Assembly: GCF_003173755.1 (NCBI RefSeq)
Contig: NZ_CP029553.1
Span: 4,674,001-4,738,000, forward strand
Reading direction: 5' to 3'
Length of the DNA: 64,000 nt
Origin: Methylobacterium terrae
GTDB taxonomy: Bacteria > Pseudomonadota > Alphaproteobacteria > Rhizobiales > Beijerinckiaceae
A model generated the notes under the pieces. It had not been told where the DNA came from. It was given only the letters and a program-made list of their open reading frames with translations, and ran no database searches. Positions 24,214 through 32,649 of this stretch are shown here, in pieces (the first letter of the stretch is position 1; each line of letters begins with the position of its first letter). Made by a program: the position numbers and the translations under genes.

Positions 24214-25392
24214 ATGACCTCCCCCGACCCCAAGGTTGCCGATATCCGGGACCTCCTCGCCACCCTGGTGGCCTTCGAGACGGTCAGCTCCGCCACGAAC
24301 CTGCCGCTCGCCGACTTCGTCGAGGAGTATGCCCGCGGCCACGGCGCGACGGTCGAGCGGGTCGTCGACGCGACGGGGCAGAAGGCGGCCCTGTGGATCA
24401 CGGTCGGGCCGGGCGACCGGCCGGGCTACGTCCTGTCGGGCCACAGCGACGTGGTGCCGGTCGAGGGCCAGGACTGGACGCATCCGCCGTTTCGGCTGAC
24501 CGAGGTCGAGGGGCGGCTCTACGGCCGCGGCACCTCGGACATGAAGGGCTTCCTGGCGGTCTGCCTGGCGCTGCTGCCCGAGATGGCGCAGGCCTCGCTG
24601 ACGCGCCCGCTGCATCTCGCCGTCTCCTACGACGAGGAGGTCGGCTGCCTCGGCGTCCGGCCGCTCATCGCCCACATGCGCGAGCGCGGCGTCGCACCGC
24701 TCGGCTGCTTCGTCGGCGAGCCGACCGGCATGGACGTGGTGATCGGCCACAAGGGCAAGTACGGCGCCAAGGTCACCTTCCGGGGCCGGGCCTGCCACTC
24801 GGCGCTGGCGCCGACGGGGGTCAACGCGGTCGAGTACGCGGCCCGCTTCATCGAGCGGGTGCGCCAGACCGCCGAGGGACTCTCCCGGGACGGCGCCCGC
24901 GACGACCTCTACGACGTGCCCCACACGACCGGGCTCAGCGCCCTCGTCCAGGGCGGCACGGCGCTCAACATCGTGCCCGACCGCTGCACCGTCGGGTTCG
25001 AGTTCCGGGCGATCGCCGGCGACGACCCGCGCGGCCTCGCCGAATCGGTGCTGGCCTACGCCCGCGACGTGCTGGTGCCGGAGATGCAGGTCCGCGACCC
25101 CGCCTGCGGCATCACGGTCGAGCCGGTGATCGACTATCCGGGCCTCGACGTTTCCCCCGACGCCCCCCTCGTCACCCTGGCCAAGCGGCTCGCCGGCCGC
25201 AACGGCCACGCCAAGGTCTCGTACGGGACGGAGGCCGGGCTGTTCCAGAGCCTCGGCGACGTGCCCTCGGTGGTGATCGGCCCCGGCGACATCGCCCGTG
25301 CCCACAAGGCCGACGAGTACGTCGAGGCGCGCGAGCTCGCGGATTGCGCGGCGTTCGTGCGCCGGCTGATCGCCGAGAGCGCCGCCGGCTGA
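24214..25392 (+). CDS. argE: Acetylornithine deacetylase (ArgE/DapE family, M20)
   Basis: A 392-residue M20-family metal-dependent deacylase. The likely role is cleavage of N-acetylornithine to ornithine and acetate. Metal and catalytic motifs are present: LSGHSDVVPVEGQDWTHPPF, GRGTSDMKGFLA with the bridging Asp, DEEVGCLG with the catalytic Glu pair, and GEPTGMDVVIGHKGK. The dimerisation insert spans about residues 185-295. The length and the GTSDMKG form fit ArgE better than DapE. It is not in an arg operon here, so a related N-acyl amino acid substrate remains possible. Confidence 0.88.
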   Translation: MTSPDPKVADIRDLLATLVAFETVSSATNLPLADFVEEYARGHGATVERVVDATGQKAALWITVGPGDRPGYVLSGHSDVVPVEGQDWTHPPFRLTEVEGRLYGRGTSDMKGFLAVCLALLPEMAQASLTRPLHLAVSYDEEVGCLGVRPLIAHMRERGVAPLGCFVGEPTGMDVVIGHKGKYGAKVTFRGRACHSALAPTGVNAVEYAARFIERVRQTAEGLSRDGARDDLYDVPHTTGLSALVQGGTALNIVPDRCTVGFEFRAIAGDDPRGLAESVLAYARDVLVPEMQVRDPACGITVEPVIDYPGLDVSPDAPLVTLAKRLAGRNGHAKVSYGTEAGLFQSLGDVPSVVIGPGDIARAHKADEYVEARELADCAAFVRRLIAESAAG

Positions 25393-25418
25393 GCATCGCC
25401 CGCCGGGGCGGGCGCGGG

Positions 25419-26222
25419 TCAGGCGGTGGCGGTCGACCGCTTGGCCTGCTCGGCCTGCAATGCCTTGATCAGGTAGGGGTGCCACAGGTCGAAGGCGGTG
25501 TGCACCGCCTTGTCGACGTCGACGAAGTTGAACGGCTTGTTCAAGAGGCCCGAGACCCCGAACGTGTCGAAGCGGCTGGTCTCGGGGCTGAGGCCGACGC
25601 CCATCATGATGAGCTTGACGTCGTTCTGCTTGTCCTGGATCTGGCAGGCCACTTCGAGGGCGGAGAAGTCGGGCAGCGACATCTCGATGATCGCGAGGTC
25701 GAGCGGACGGCTGCGCGCGATGTTGATCGCCCGCCGGCCGCCCTCGGATTCCAGGATGTCGAACGAGAAGTGGCTCTGGTCGAGGAGCCGGCGGATGACG
25801 GCCCGGCTCGCCCGGCTCGGATCGACGATCAGCATCGTCAGGGTGCGGCGGGTGACGTCCGCCGCCGCCAGGGCGTTGCGGATCTGCCGGCTGCCGATCG
25901 GCTTGAGCAGCACGTCGTAGGCGCCGAGATGGGTCGCGATGGTGGGCCAGCGCGGCGAGAGCAGGTCGGAGAGCAGGATCACCATGCTGCGCGGGCCCGT
26001 GCCGGCGCGCCAGCGGGCGACCGCGGCGCCGTTGGTCTGCGGCAGCACCACGTCCAGGAACACGAGGTCGTAGTGCTGGGCCGAGACGGCCTGCTCCAGG
26101 GCGATCCCGTCGGTCACTTCCGTGATCGCGACCGTCGGCGCTTCCTCCCGAATCGTCGCGACCAGGATGCGCCGCATCGTCTCGTCGGCATCGGCGATCA
26201 GGATGGACAGGGGCGAGGTCAT
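25419..26222 (-). CDS. Response regulator with two receiver domains, second degenerate
   Basis: A 267-residue protein made of two CheY-like receiver domains and no output domain. The first (about 5-120) has D11/D13, phospho-acceptor Asp57 in LVFLDVVLPQTNG and Lys107 in LLKPIG. The second (about 128-245) keeps Asp134 and Lys229 in LLNKPF, but the acceptor position is Glu180 in LAIIEMSLPDFSAL, so it may mimic a constitutively phosphorylated state. A short C-terminal helix follows. It could be a phosphate sink or a protein-protein switch. No kinase gene is directly adjacent; the CheB-CheR-kinase gene is 1.5 kb away. Confidence 0.9.
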   Translation of the reverse strand: MTSPLSILIADADETMRRILVATIREEAPTVAITEVTDGIALEQAVSAQHYDLVFLDVVLPQTNGAAVARWRAGTGPRSMVILLSDLLSPRWPTIATHLGAYDVLLKPIGSRQIRNALAAADVTRRTLTMLIVDPSRASRAVIRRLLDQSHFSFDILESEGGRRAINIARSRPLDLAIIEMSLPDFSALEVACQIQDKQNDVKLIMMGVGLSPETSRFDTFGVSGLLNKPFNFVDVDKAVHTAFDLWHPYLIKALQAEQAKRSTATA

Positions 26223-26358
26223 GGGGGAAGGGCCCGTCGCGGGGGCGGCCCGTCACAGGACGCCGTCGGGACCGACGTTGCCACCGGATATCTGTAGGAA
26301 TCGCTACCGGCGCGTCGGTTCGGGCCCCGCCCGGGTTCGGACCCGGCGGCGGGCGCCG

Positions 26359-26616
26359 TCAGCGTCGCGAGGCCAGCTCCCCCATCCGGGCGGCGCGGCC
26401 CTGCTCGACGTGCCAGCGCGCATCGGCCACCTGGCGGCGCAGGCTGTTGCGGCGCCAGAGATGGTACAGGCGCAGGAGGTGCGGGGCGGTGCCGGCCCGG
26501 GCCTCGTGGTGGCCCAGGCGGCGCAGCAGGCCCGGCAGGCAGGCGCCCGCCGCCTCGCCGGTGGCGATGTCGCCGAGGCGGACCTGACGCCGCAGCTCGG
26601 CCCGGTAATCCTCCAC
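26359..26616 (-). CDS. Small hypothetical protein (85 aa)
   Basis: An 85-residue, Arg/Ala/Leu-rich, probably all-helical protein without signal peptide or membrane segment. It starts at a GTG with GGGAGG eight bases upstream, which is good support for translation. Segments such as LPGLLRRLGHHEARAG and LLRLYHLWRRNSLRRQVAD look like amphipathic helices. No family recognised. It lies upstream, on the same strand, of the double-receiver gene (136-base gap). Confidence 0.5.
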   Translation of the reverse strand: MEDYRAELRRQVRLGDIATGEAAGACLPGLLRRLGHHEARAGTAPHLLRLYHLWRRNSLRRQVADARWHVEQGRAARMGELASRR

Positions 26617-26785
26617 GCCCGATCCTCCCTCGCGAGTCCGCCGTCGGAGAGGCCGGCCGCGGAGGGCGCCCCCTTCGCGCGGGGCCGCCCTTCCGGCCGG
26701 CGGGTCGGCAGGATGGGAAGCTTCCGGGCCGGTGGCAACGCGGCATCGTCGCCTGCCCGCGGGGCGGGACGCGAGGGGGCGTACC

Positions 26786-26960
26786 CAAAAAGAAGCCCTG
26801 CCGGCGGGAGCGAGCAGGGCGGTGAAGTCGACTTGGGGGCCTCAGCAACATCCCTGATGGTCGTCCACCCGGTCGAGACCGGGCCAGCAGGGACGGTCGG
26901 GCAAGAATTGCCGCAACACTTGTGAGGTTGCTTCGGATTCCCGCGGCGTTCCATCACCTA
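26786..26960 (-). ncRNA. Candidate structured small RNA or leader ending in an intrinsic terminator
   Basis: Read on the minus strand, the segment contains the hairpin CCCGGT-CTCG-ACCGGG (26869-26884) and ends in GCCCTGC...GCAGGGC followed by TTCTTTTT, the form of a Rho-independent terminator. The 5' end is not defined; an AT-rich patch at 26957-26975 could hold the promoter. It sits about 50 bases past the stop of the Crp-type gene, so it could instead be that gene's 3' UTR with its terminator. I could not match it to 6S, SRP or tmRNA. Confidence 0.35.
26788..26817 (-). terminator. Intrinsic terminator (minus strand)
   Basis: On the minus strand GCCCTGC and GCAGGGC pair around a 12-base loop and are followed at once by TTCTTTTT. 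It is the most convincing Rho-independent terminator in the window. It would end transcription coming from the Crp-type gene or from a small RNA in this gap. Confidence 0.7.
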
Positions 26961-27010
26961 TGTAAACAAACGCCGGGCCCCTCGATTGTCGCCGACGGGC
27001 AGGCGCCCGA

Positions 27011-27781
27011 TCAGGCGCCATGGGCGCCGGCGTAGTCCGCGATCGAGACGAGGGCCGGCACGTCGCGCAGGGTGATGGCGGTGGCGCGCTGCTCGATCAG
27101 GCCGTCCCGGCGCAGCTGCTGCATCGTGCGGTTCATGTGCACGACGCTCAGGCCGAGCGCGTCGGCCAGGACCTCCTGGGTGATCGGGAACGAGAAGCGG
27201 TCGTCCTGCACCCGGTCCACCGTCGAGAGCCGCTCGCGCAGCTCGAGCAGGAAATGGGCGACGCGCTCGTAGGCGGTCTGGCGCCCGAGGCGCACCACCT
27301 GGTTGACGAGCCAGATCTCCTCCATCTCCCGGGCCTGCCGGAGCGCCGCCGCCAAGCCGGTCCCCTCGCCCGTGCCCGCGCCCGTCCCGTCCCCGGCCGC
27401 GCCGCCCCGGGCGGCGCGCTCGCGCAACGGGCCCGCCTCGCAGACCTGCGCCGCGGTCAGGGTGGTCACGGAGCCGAAGGGGAGCGGGCGCCGGCGCCGG
27501 TCGAGGCCGATCAGGTCGCCGGGCAGCAGCACGACGACGATCTGGCGCCGCCCGTCGGCGAGGAGCCGCTGGCGGCAGGCCCAGCCCTCCACCAGCACCT
27601 GGGGCCGGGGCGCGGCGTCCCCGTCGCGCACCAGCTCGGTCCGGGGCGCCACCGGCGCCGGGCGGGCGGTGATCTGGCGCAGCAGCGCCTCCTCGTCGGG
27701 CGCGAGCGGCGCGTAGGCCGACAGGCGGCGCAGCACCGCGTCCGGCGGCCCGAGGCTGCGGGCGAGGGGCTCAGCCGGCAT
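27011..27781 (-). CDS. Crp/Fnr family transcriptional regulator
   Basis: A 256-residue regulator. The N-terminal cyclic-nucleotide-binding-like barrel (about 20-115) includes LVRDGDAAPRPQVLVEGWACRQRLLADGRRQIV (region near 50-82) and LLPGDLIGLD. A Gly/Thr/Ala-rich stretch (about residues 125-142) interrupts the fold before the dimerisation helix. The HTH domain (about 170-250) has FPITQEVLADALGLSVVHMNRTMQQLRRDGLI, region near 199-230. There is no FNR-type Cys cluster. The 5' end overlaps the 3' end of the CheB-CheR-kinase gene by 11 bases, so the two are probably cotranscribed. In Rhizobiales such regulators often sit with stress or light signalling genes. Confidence 0.9.
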   Translation of the reverse strand: MPAEPLARSLGPPDAVLRRLSAYAPLAPDEEALLRQITARPAPVAPRTELVRDGDAAPRPQVLVEGWACRQRLLADGRRQIVVVLLPGDLIGLDRRRRPLPFGSVTTLTAAQVCEAGPLRERAARGGAAGDGTGAGTGEGTGLAAALRQAREMEEIWLVNQVVRLGRQTAYERVAHFLLELRERLSTVDRVQDDRFSFPITQEVLADALGLSVVHMNRTMQQLRRDGLIEQRATAITLRDVPALVSIADYAGAHGA

Positions 27782-30700
27782 CGTCGTCCTCCGTGGGCAG
27801 GTCGTCGCGTGCGGGCCTCACGCGAACCGGGGACTGGAACACCCGGACCGGCAGCTCGATGACGCAGCGCACGCCGCCCGGGCGGTATTCCAGGGCGGTC
27901 GTGGCGCCGAACTCGTAGACGAGGCCCTGCTCGATCAGCTCGCGCCCGAAGCCGCGGCGGGTCGGCGCTGTCGCCAGCAGGGTGACGCCGCTCTCCTGCC
28001 ACGCGAGCCGCAGGCGCCGCTCGGCCCCCTCGCCGTAGAGGTGCCAGGCGATGGCGATCCGGCCCTCCGGGCGGGCGAGCGCCCCGTACTTGATCGCGTT
28101 GGTGGCGAGCTCGTGCAGGACGAGGCCGAGGGTCTCGGCGGTCTTCTGCGGCAGGCGCACCTCGGGGCCGTCGAGGGTGACCTGGCCGCCGTCGCGCACC
28201 GCGTGCGACAGCACCTCCTCGCCGATCAGCTCGGCGAGGTCGGTGGCGGCGTCGGCGCTGCGGGTCAGGATGTTCTGGGTGCGCGCGAGCGCGCCGAGCC
28301 GACCGTCGAAATGCATCACGAAGTCGGCGAGCGAGGTCTGGCCCTCGGCGGTACGGTTGGCGACCGAGCGCACCACCGCCAGGATGTTCTTCACCCGGTG
28401 CTGCAATTCGGCGAGCAGCAGCCGCTGGCGGTCCTCGGCCATGCGGCGCTCGTGGCTGTCGGTGCAGGAGCCGAACCAGGTGGCGGCGCCGCCGTCGGGA
28501 TCGGCCATCGGCTCGGCCCGGGCGGTGAACCAGCGGTAGGTGCCGGCCACCGAGCGGACCCGGAACTCGTGCTCGAAGGTCTCGCGGCCGGTCACCGCCC
28601 GACGCCAGCGGCGCTGGTTCTCCTCGACGTCGTCGGGGTGCAGGGCCGCCATCCAGCCGAGGCCGAGCGCCTTGCCGTCCTCGAGGCCGGTATGCTCGTA
28701 GAAGCGTGGATTGACGTAGAGCCAGTTCAGCTCGGCATCGGCGGTGAACAGGAAGGCCGGGACGACGCGCTCCATCCGGCGGAAGCGCTCCTGGCTCTCG
28801 CGCAGGGCCCGCTCGGCCCGGGCCGTCGCGGTGATGTCCAGGAAGGTGATGACGACGCCGGCGATGAAGTTGTCGATCGAGCGGTAGGGCAGCACCCGGG
28901 CGAGGTAGCGCGCGCCGCTCTCCGGGTTGCCGACCTCGCGCTCGATGGTGCCCAGCGTGCGCAGCACCTTGCGCACGTCCTCGGGCAGTTCCGGGTAGCT
29001 GATCCGCGCCGCGATGTGGGTGATCGGCCGGCCGAGGTCGGAGTCGATCAGGTGGAAGATATCGGTCACCGCCGGGGTGAAGTTCTTCACCCGGAACTCG
29101 TTGTCGAGGAACACCGTGGCGATCTGGGTGCTCTCGAGCAGGTTCTTGAGGTCGCTGTTGGCCCGGCCGAGGTCGTTGACCCGGTGGCCGAGCTCGCCGT
29201 TGACGGTCTGCAACTCCTCGTTGACCGATTGCAGCTCCTCCTTCGAGGTCTCGAGCTCCTCGTTGGCGGATTGCAGCTCCTCGTTGATCGACTGGTACTC
29301 CTCGTTGGAGGATTTCAGCTCCTCGTTGGTGCTCTCCAATTCCTCGATCGTCGCCTGGAGGCGCTCGCGGGTCAGGCGCAGCTCGCTCTCGAGGCGCTGC
29401 ACGTGCTCGTCGCGCAGGAAGGACGGCGTCGGCTCCTCCGTGCCGTCGCCGTCGAGCGTCTCGCCCTCCTGGAACACGATGACGAAGCTCGGCGGGCCCT
29501 CGATGCCGGGCACCGGCTCCACCACCAGGGTGACGAGGCGCCGCTCGCCGTCCGAGCCCATGGCGGTGCGCTCGGCCTTGACGGTGCGGTGCTCGGCCCC
29601 CGCCTTCAAGAGCGCGGCGCGCAGGTCGAGGCGCAGGTCGCGGTGGACGAGGTTGAGCAGGTTGAGGCTCGCCGCCCCCGTGGCCGGGTCGATGTAGCGC
29701 CCGGTGCGGCCGGAGAAGTGCAGGACGTCGTAGGCCTCGTCGACCACCACGTAGGCCGGGGCGTAGCGCTCCGCCACCCGCTCGGCCCGGCGCGCGAGGC
29801 CGCCCTCGATCGCCCGCGGCCGGAAAGCCCCGCCGCTCTCCGGCTGGCGCCGGTCGGCCACCACGGTCAGGGGGAATTCCGGCAGGACCCGGGTGGCGCT
29901 CTCGAGCCGCCGGAAGATGCGGTAGCGCCGGTCCACCGGCGCGAACAGCTTGGCGTGCCGGGTGACGTTCTCGGAATTGCCCAGGAACAGGAACCCGCCC
30001 GGCCGCAGGGCGAAGTGGAACAGCGGGATCACCCGGTTCTGCAATTCGCCGTTGAGGTAGATCAGGAGGTTGCGGCAGGAGACGAGGTCGAGGCGCGAGA
30101 ACGGCGCGTCCTTGATGACGTTGTGCTGCGAGAAGATGCACATCTCCCGCAGTTCCTTGACGACGCTGTAGGTGGCCCCCTCCTTGACGAACCAGCGGCC
30201 GAGGCGGTCGGGCCGGACCTGGCGGGCCAGCGCCTCGGTGTAGCGGCCGACCCGGGCCGAGGCCAGCGCCCGCCCGTCGATGTCGGTGGCGAAGATCTGC
30301 ACCTGCGGCACCGCGTCGAGCGTGGCCATGTGCTCGCGCAGCAGGATGCCGATCGAGTAGGCCTCCTCGCCGGTGGCGCAGCCGAGCACCCAGACCCGGA
30401 CCTGGTCGCCCGAGCCCTTGCCGGCGAAGAGCCGCGGGATCACCTCGCCCTCGAGCAATTCGAACTCGCGGCCGTCGCGGAAGAACTGCGTCACCCCGAT
30501 CAGCAGGTCGTTGAACAGGTTCTGGACCTCGTCCGTGTCGGCGCGCAGGTGCTCGACATAGGCCTCGATCGTCTCGACCTGCACGACCTGCATCCGCCGG
30601 TGGACGCGGCGCAGGAAGGTGTTCTGCTTGTAGCCGTGGAAGTCGTGGCCGGTCTTGTTGCGCAGGATGGTGGCGATGCGGATCAGCCACTCGCCGGCGG

Positions 30701-31310
30701 TCTCGGCCTCCGCCTCCCCGGCGGCGAGGAGGCCGCGCTGCAGGTGGCGGGCATAGGCCAGGATCCGGTCCGCCATCTGCTCGGGGTGCACGACGTGGTC
30801 GGCGAGCGCCGCGGCGGTGCTGGCGGACGCGCCCTCCTCGCCCTGCGGCTCGGCCAGGGTCAGGCCGCCGGCCTCCTTGATCGCCGTGACGCCGAGGGTG
30901 CCGTCGCCGCCGGTGCCGGCGAGCACCACCGCCACGGCACCCGCGCCCCGATCCTCGCCGAGCACCACCAGGAAGCTGTCGAGCCCGCCCCGGACCTCCG
31001 GGTCGCCCGCGGGCCCGAGCGTGAACCGGCCCTGCCGAAGGACCGCCGTCCTCCCCTCCGGCAGGAGGTAGATCCGGCCGGGCTCGACCGCCTCGCCCTC
31101 CTCGACGGCGGCGGGCGCCAGGGCGCCGGCCCGCGCCAGGACCGTGCGCCAGCGCGCCTCGTCGAGCATCTCGCGCTGCTGCGGCACGATCACCACGGCG
31201 GTGCCGGGCATCTCCGGCACGTGGGCGAGGAAGCGCTCGAGGGAGTCGATCGCCGTTCCCGAGGCGCCGACGCCGACCACCACCAGAGGCTCCTGCGACC
31301 GTCCTTCCAT
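27771..31310 (-). CDS. CheB-CheR-PAS-HWE kinase fusion
   Basis: A 1,179-residue fusion. Residues about 7-200 are CheB methylesterase-like; Ser17 (GVGASG) and Asp136 (AGTGGDG) of the catalytic triad remain, but the region of the catalytic His reads IVPQQREM, so His is lost. Residues about 215-485 are a CheR methyltransferase (FFRDGREFELL, VWVLGCATGEEAYSI, SCRNLLIYL). A long coiled coil follows (about 660-745) with repeated NEEL/NEEY heptad-like units. Two PAS domains (about 755-865 and 880-995) lead to an HWE kinase core (LLLAELQHRVKNILAVVRS, HELATNAIKYGA). Such fusions act as soluble stress or motility sensors. The ATG at 31310 begins the CheB homology; upstream in-frame sequence looks non-coding. 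Confidence 0.92.
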   Translation of the reverse strand: MEGRSQEPLVVVGVGASGTAIDSLERFLAHVPEMPGTAVVIVPQQREMLDEARWRTVLARAGALAPAAVEEGEAVEPGRIYLLPEGRTAVLRQGRFTLGPAGDPEVRGGLDSFLVVLGEDRGAGAVAVVLAGTGGDGTLGVTAIKEAGGLTLAEPQGEEGASASTAAALADHVVHPEQMADRILAYARHLQRGLLAAGEAEAETAGEWLIRIATILRNKTGHDFHGYKQNTFLRRVHRRMQVVQVETIEAYVEHLRADTDEVQNLFNDLLIGVTQFFRDGREFELLEGEVIPRLFAGKGSGDQVRVWVLGCATGEEAYSIGILLREHMATLDAVPQVQIFATDIDGRALASARVGRYTEALARQVRPDRLGRWFVKEGATYSVVKELREMCIFSQHNVIKDAPFSRLDLVSCRNLLIYLNGELQNRVIPLFHFALRPGGFLFLGNSENVTRHAKLFAPVDRRYRIFRRLESATRVLPEFPLTVVADRRQPESGGAFRPRAIEGGLARRAERVAERYAPAYVVVDEAYDVLHFSGRTGRYIDPATGAASLNLLNLVHRDLRLDLRAALLKAGAEHRTVKAERTAMGSDGERRLVTLVVEPVPGIEGPPSFVIVFQEGETLDGDGTEEPTPSFLRDEHVQRLESELRLTRERLQATIEELESTNEELKSSNEEYQSINEELQSANEELETSKEELQSVNEELQTVNGELGHRVNDLGRANSDLKNLLESTQIATVFLDNEFRVKNFTPAVTDIFHLIDSDLGRPITHIAARISYPELPEDVRKVLRTLGTIEREVGNPESGARYLARVLPYRSIDNFIAGVVITFLDITATARAERALRESQERFRRMERVVPAFLFTADAELNWLYVNPRFYEHTGLEDGKALGLGWMAALHPDDVEENQRRWRRAVTGRETFEHEFRVRSVAGTYRWFTARAEPMADPDGGAATWFGSCTDSHERRMAEDRQRLLLAELQHRVKNILAVVRSVANRTAEGQTSLADFVMHFDGRLGALARTQNILTRSADAATDLAELIGEEVLSHAVRDGGQVTLDGPEVRLPQKTAETLGLVLHELATNAIKYGALARPEGRIAIAWHLYGEGAERRLRLAWQESGVTLLATAPTRRGFGRELIEQGLVYEFGATTALEYRPGGVRCVIELPVRVFQSPVRVRPARDDLPTEDDDAG

Positions 31311-31490
31311 GGGGCTGCCCGATCCCGCACGGGTCTTCCTGGCCAAGGGTCGTCGTCTCCGATGTCTGGCGGCGGACGGGGAACGCGGCCTTGCCGGGGC
31401 GATCATACGCGTCCGGCGCGACGCTGTCAGGACATGGCGCCGGGCTTCTCCCGGCTTTCGTGCCCGGCTTTCCTCATGACCGCCCGCGCC

Positions 31491-32528
31491 TCATCCGGGC
31501 TCGCTCCGGCCGGCCTCGTCGCGCAGCGCCCGGCGGATCGTGCGCACGTGGCCGTCGTACTCGCGGGCGCGCTCCTCGTACATCCCGGCCACCAGGGCGT
31601 TGCCGCGCCGGTGGGCGTCGGCGGCCATGCGCCCGACGAGGTCGGCCCGCTCCTTGACCACCCGGAGGGCGATCCGCAGGGCGCTCTCGACCGCGTCGCC
31701 CTGCGCGTCCGCCAGGGCCTCCGCCGTGTAGGCGTGGCCGATCTGGCAGCGGAAGCGCAGCACCCCCCCCTCCCGCAGCTGGGACAGCACGCCGCCGCAA
31801 TCCGGGCAGGTGATCGGGGCCGGGTCGGCGCCGTGCCCGAGGGTCTCGGACGAGGAGCGCCCGCCCGCGATCGCGACCTCGAGGGCGAGGTCGTCCGGCA
31901 CCGGGCCCGGCGCGCCGGTGGGCAGGGCGACGAGGCGCGCCAGCGCCTCGCCGAGGGCGGGCGTCGGCGCGCGGGCATCGACCTGCACCGCGGCGAGCGC
32001 GCTCCGCGGCATGTCGGGCGCCTCGGCCTCGTCGGGATCCTGCACCAGGGCGAGTCCGCCGCGGGCCTTGATCGCGTCGAGGCCCGCCGCGCCGTCGTGC
32101 AGGAGGCCGCTCAGGAGCACGCCGACCACCCGCGGCCCGTAAGTGAGCGCGGCGGAGCGGAACAGGGCGTCGATCGCCGGCCGGCTGGTATTCTCCCGGG
32201 GCCCCGAGCCGAGGCGGATCGCGCCGGGCTCGACGAGCAGGTGGCGGTCGGCCGCCGCCAGGTAGACCCGGCCCGGCGCGATCGCCATGCCGTCCTCGGC
32301 GGTCGCCAGGGGCAGCGGCCCCGGATTCGGACCCAGCCGGGCCGCGAGGCGGCTGCCGCTCGCCATGTGCAGGACCACGAAGTAGGAGGCCGGGCTGTCC
32401 GGCGGCAGGCTCGCCAGGATCGCCCGCAGGGGCGCCACCGCTCCCGAGGAGCCGCCGATCACCACGACGTCGTGCGCGATGGCGCCGCCGCCCGGCGCCG
32501 GAGAATCTCGTCTGTGCGTCGGGGGCAT
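31491..32528 (-). CDS. CheB-type protein-glutamate methylesterase with C-terminal zinc-ribbon-like motif
   Basis: A 345-residue protein. The CheB catalytic domain (about 18-205) has the full triad: Ser27 in VIGGSSGA, His54 in VVLHMASG and Asp145 in LLSGLLHDGAAG. There is no receiver domain. The C-terminal part has C241-x2-C244 and C261-x3-H265 (ITCPDCGG, RFRCQIGHAY), a zinc-ribbon-like site, followed by an all-helical tail. It would remove methyl groups from glutamates on a partner protein, or deamidate it. It lies upstream of the CheB-CheR-kinase gene, which lost its CheB His, so this protein may supply the missing activity. Confidence 0.9.
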   Translation of the reverse strand: MPPTHRRDSPAPGGGAIAHDVVVIGGSSGAVAPLRAILASLPPDSPASYFVVLHMASGSRLAARLGPNPGPLPLATAEDGMAIAPGRVYLAAADRHLLVEPGAIRLGSGPRENTSRPAIDALFRSAALTYGPRVVGVLLSGLLHDGAAGLDAIKARGGLALVQDPDEAEAPDMPRSALAAVQVDARAPTPALGEALARLVALPTGAPGPVPDDLALEVAIAGGRSSSETLGHGADPAPITCPDCGGVLSQLREGGVLRFRCQIGHAYTAEALADAQGDAVESALRIALRVVKERADLVGRMAADAHRRGNALVAGMYEERAREYDGHVRTIRRALRDEAGRSEPG

Positions 32529-32649
32529 GCCTGTCGCCGGAGGGGCGGCGGCCCGGCGCGTCACGCCGCCTGCCGTCTTTGGGGGGAGGGGGAGCCTCGC
32601 ATCCGGGGGCCGGCCGTGCCCCAACACAGGTTAAGCGGAGGTGCCGCCT

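Larger units (their letters stand above)
26617..27010. other. Intergenic region holding a candidate small RNA
   Basis: A 394-base gap between the 85-residue gene and the Crp-type gene, both on the minus strand. A hairpin with T-run on the minus strand (26788-26817) and a second hairpin at 26869-26884 suggest a minus-strand transcript from about 26960 downwards. Open frames across it run straight through the terminator-like hairpin and look non-coding. Confidence 0.4.

Noticed and set aside
26304..26957. A 217-codon minus-strand frame over the small RNA candidate and the 85-residue gene
   Set aside because: It runs through a strong intrinsic terminator and overlaps a better-supported gene in another frame.
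26786..26960. Identity of the RNA candidate as 6S, SRP or tmRNA
   Set aside because: The conserved GGAAGGAAGCAG-like SRP motif, a 6S-type closing helix and a tmRNA tag are not seen.
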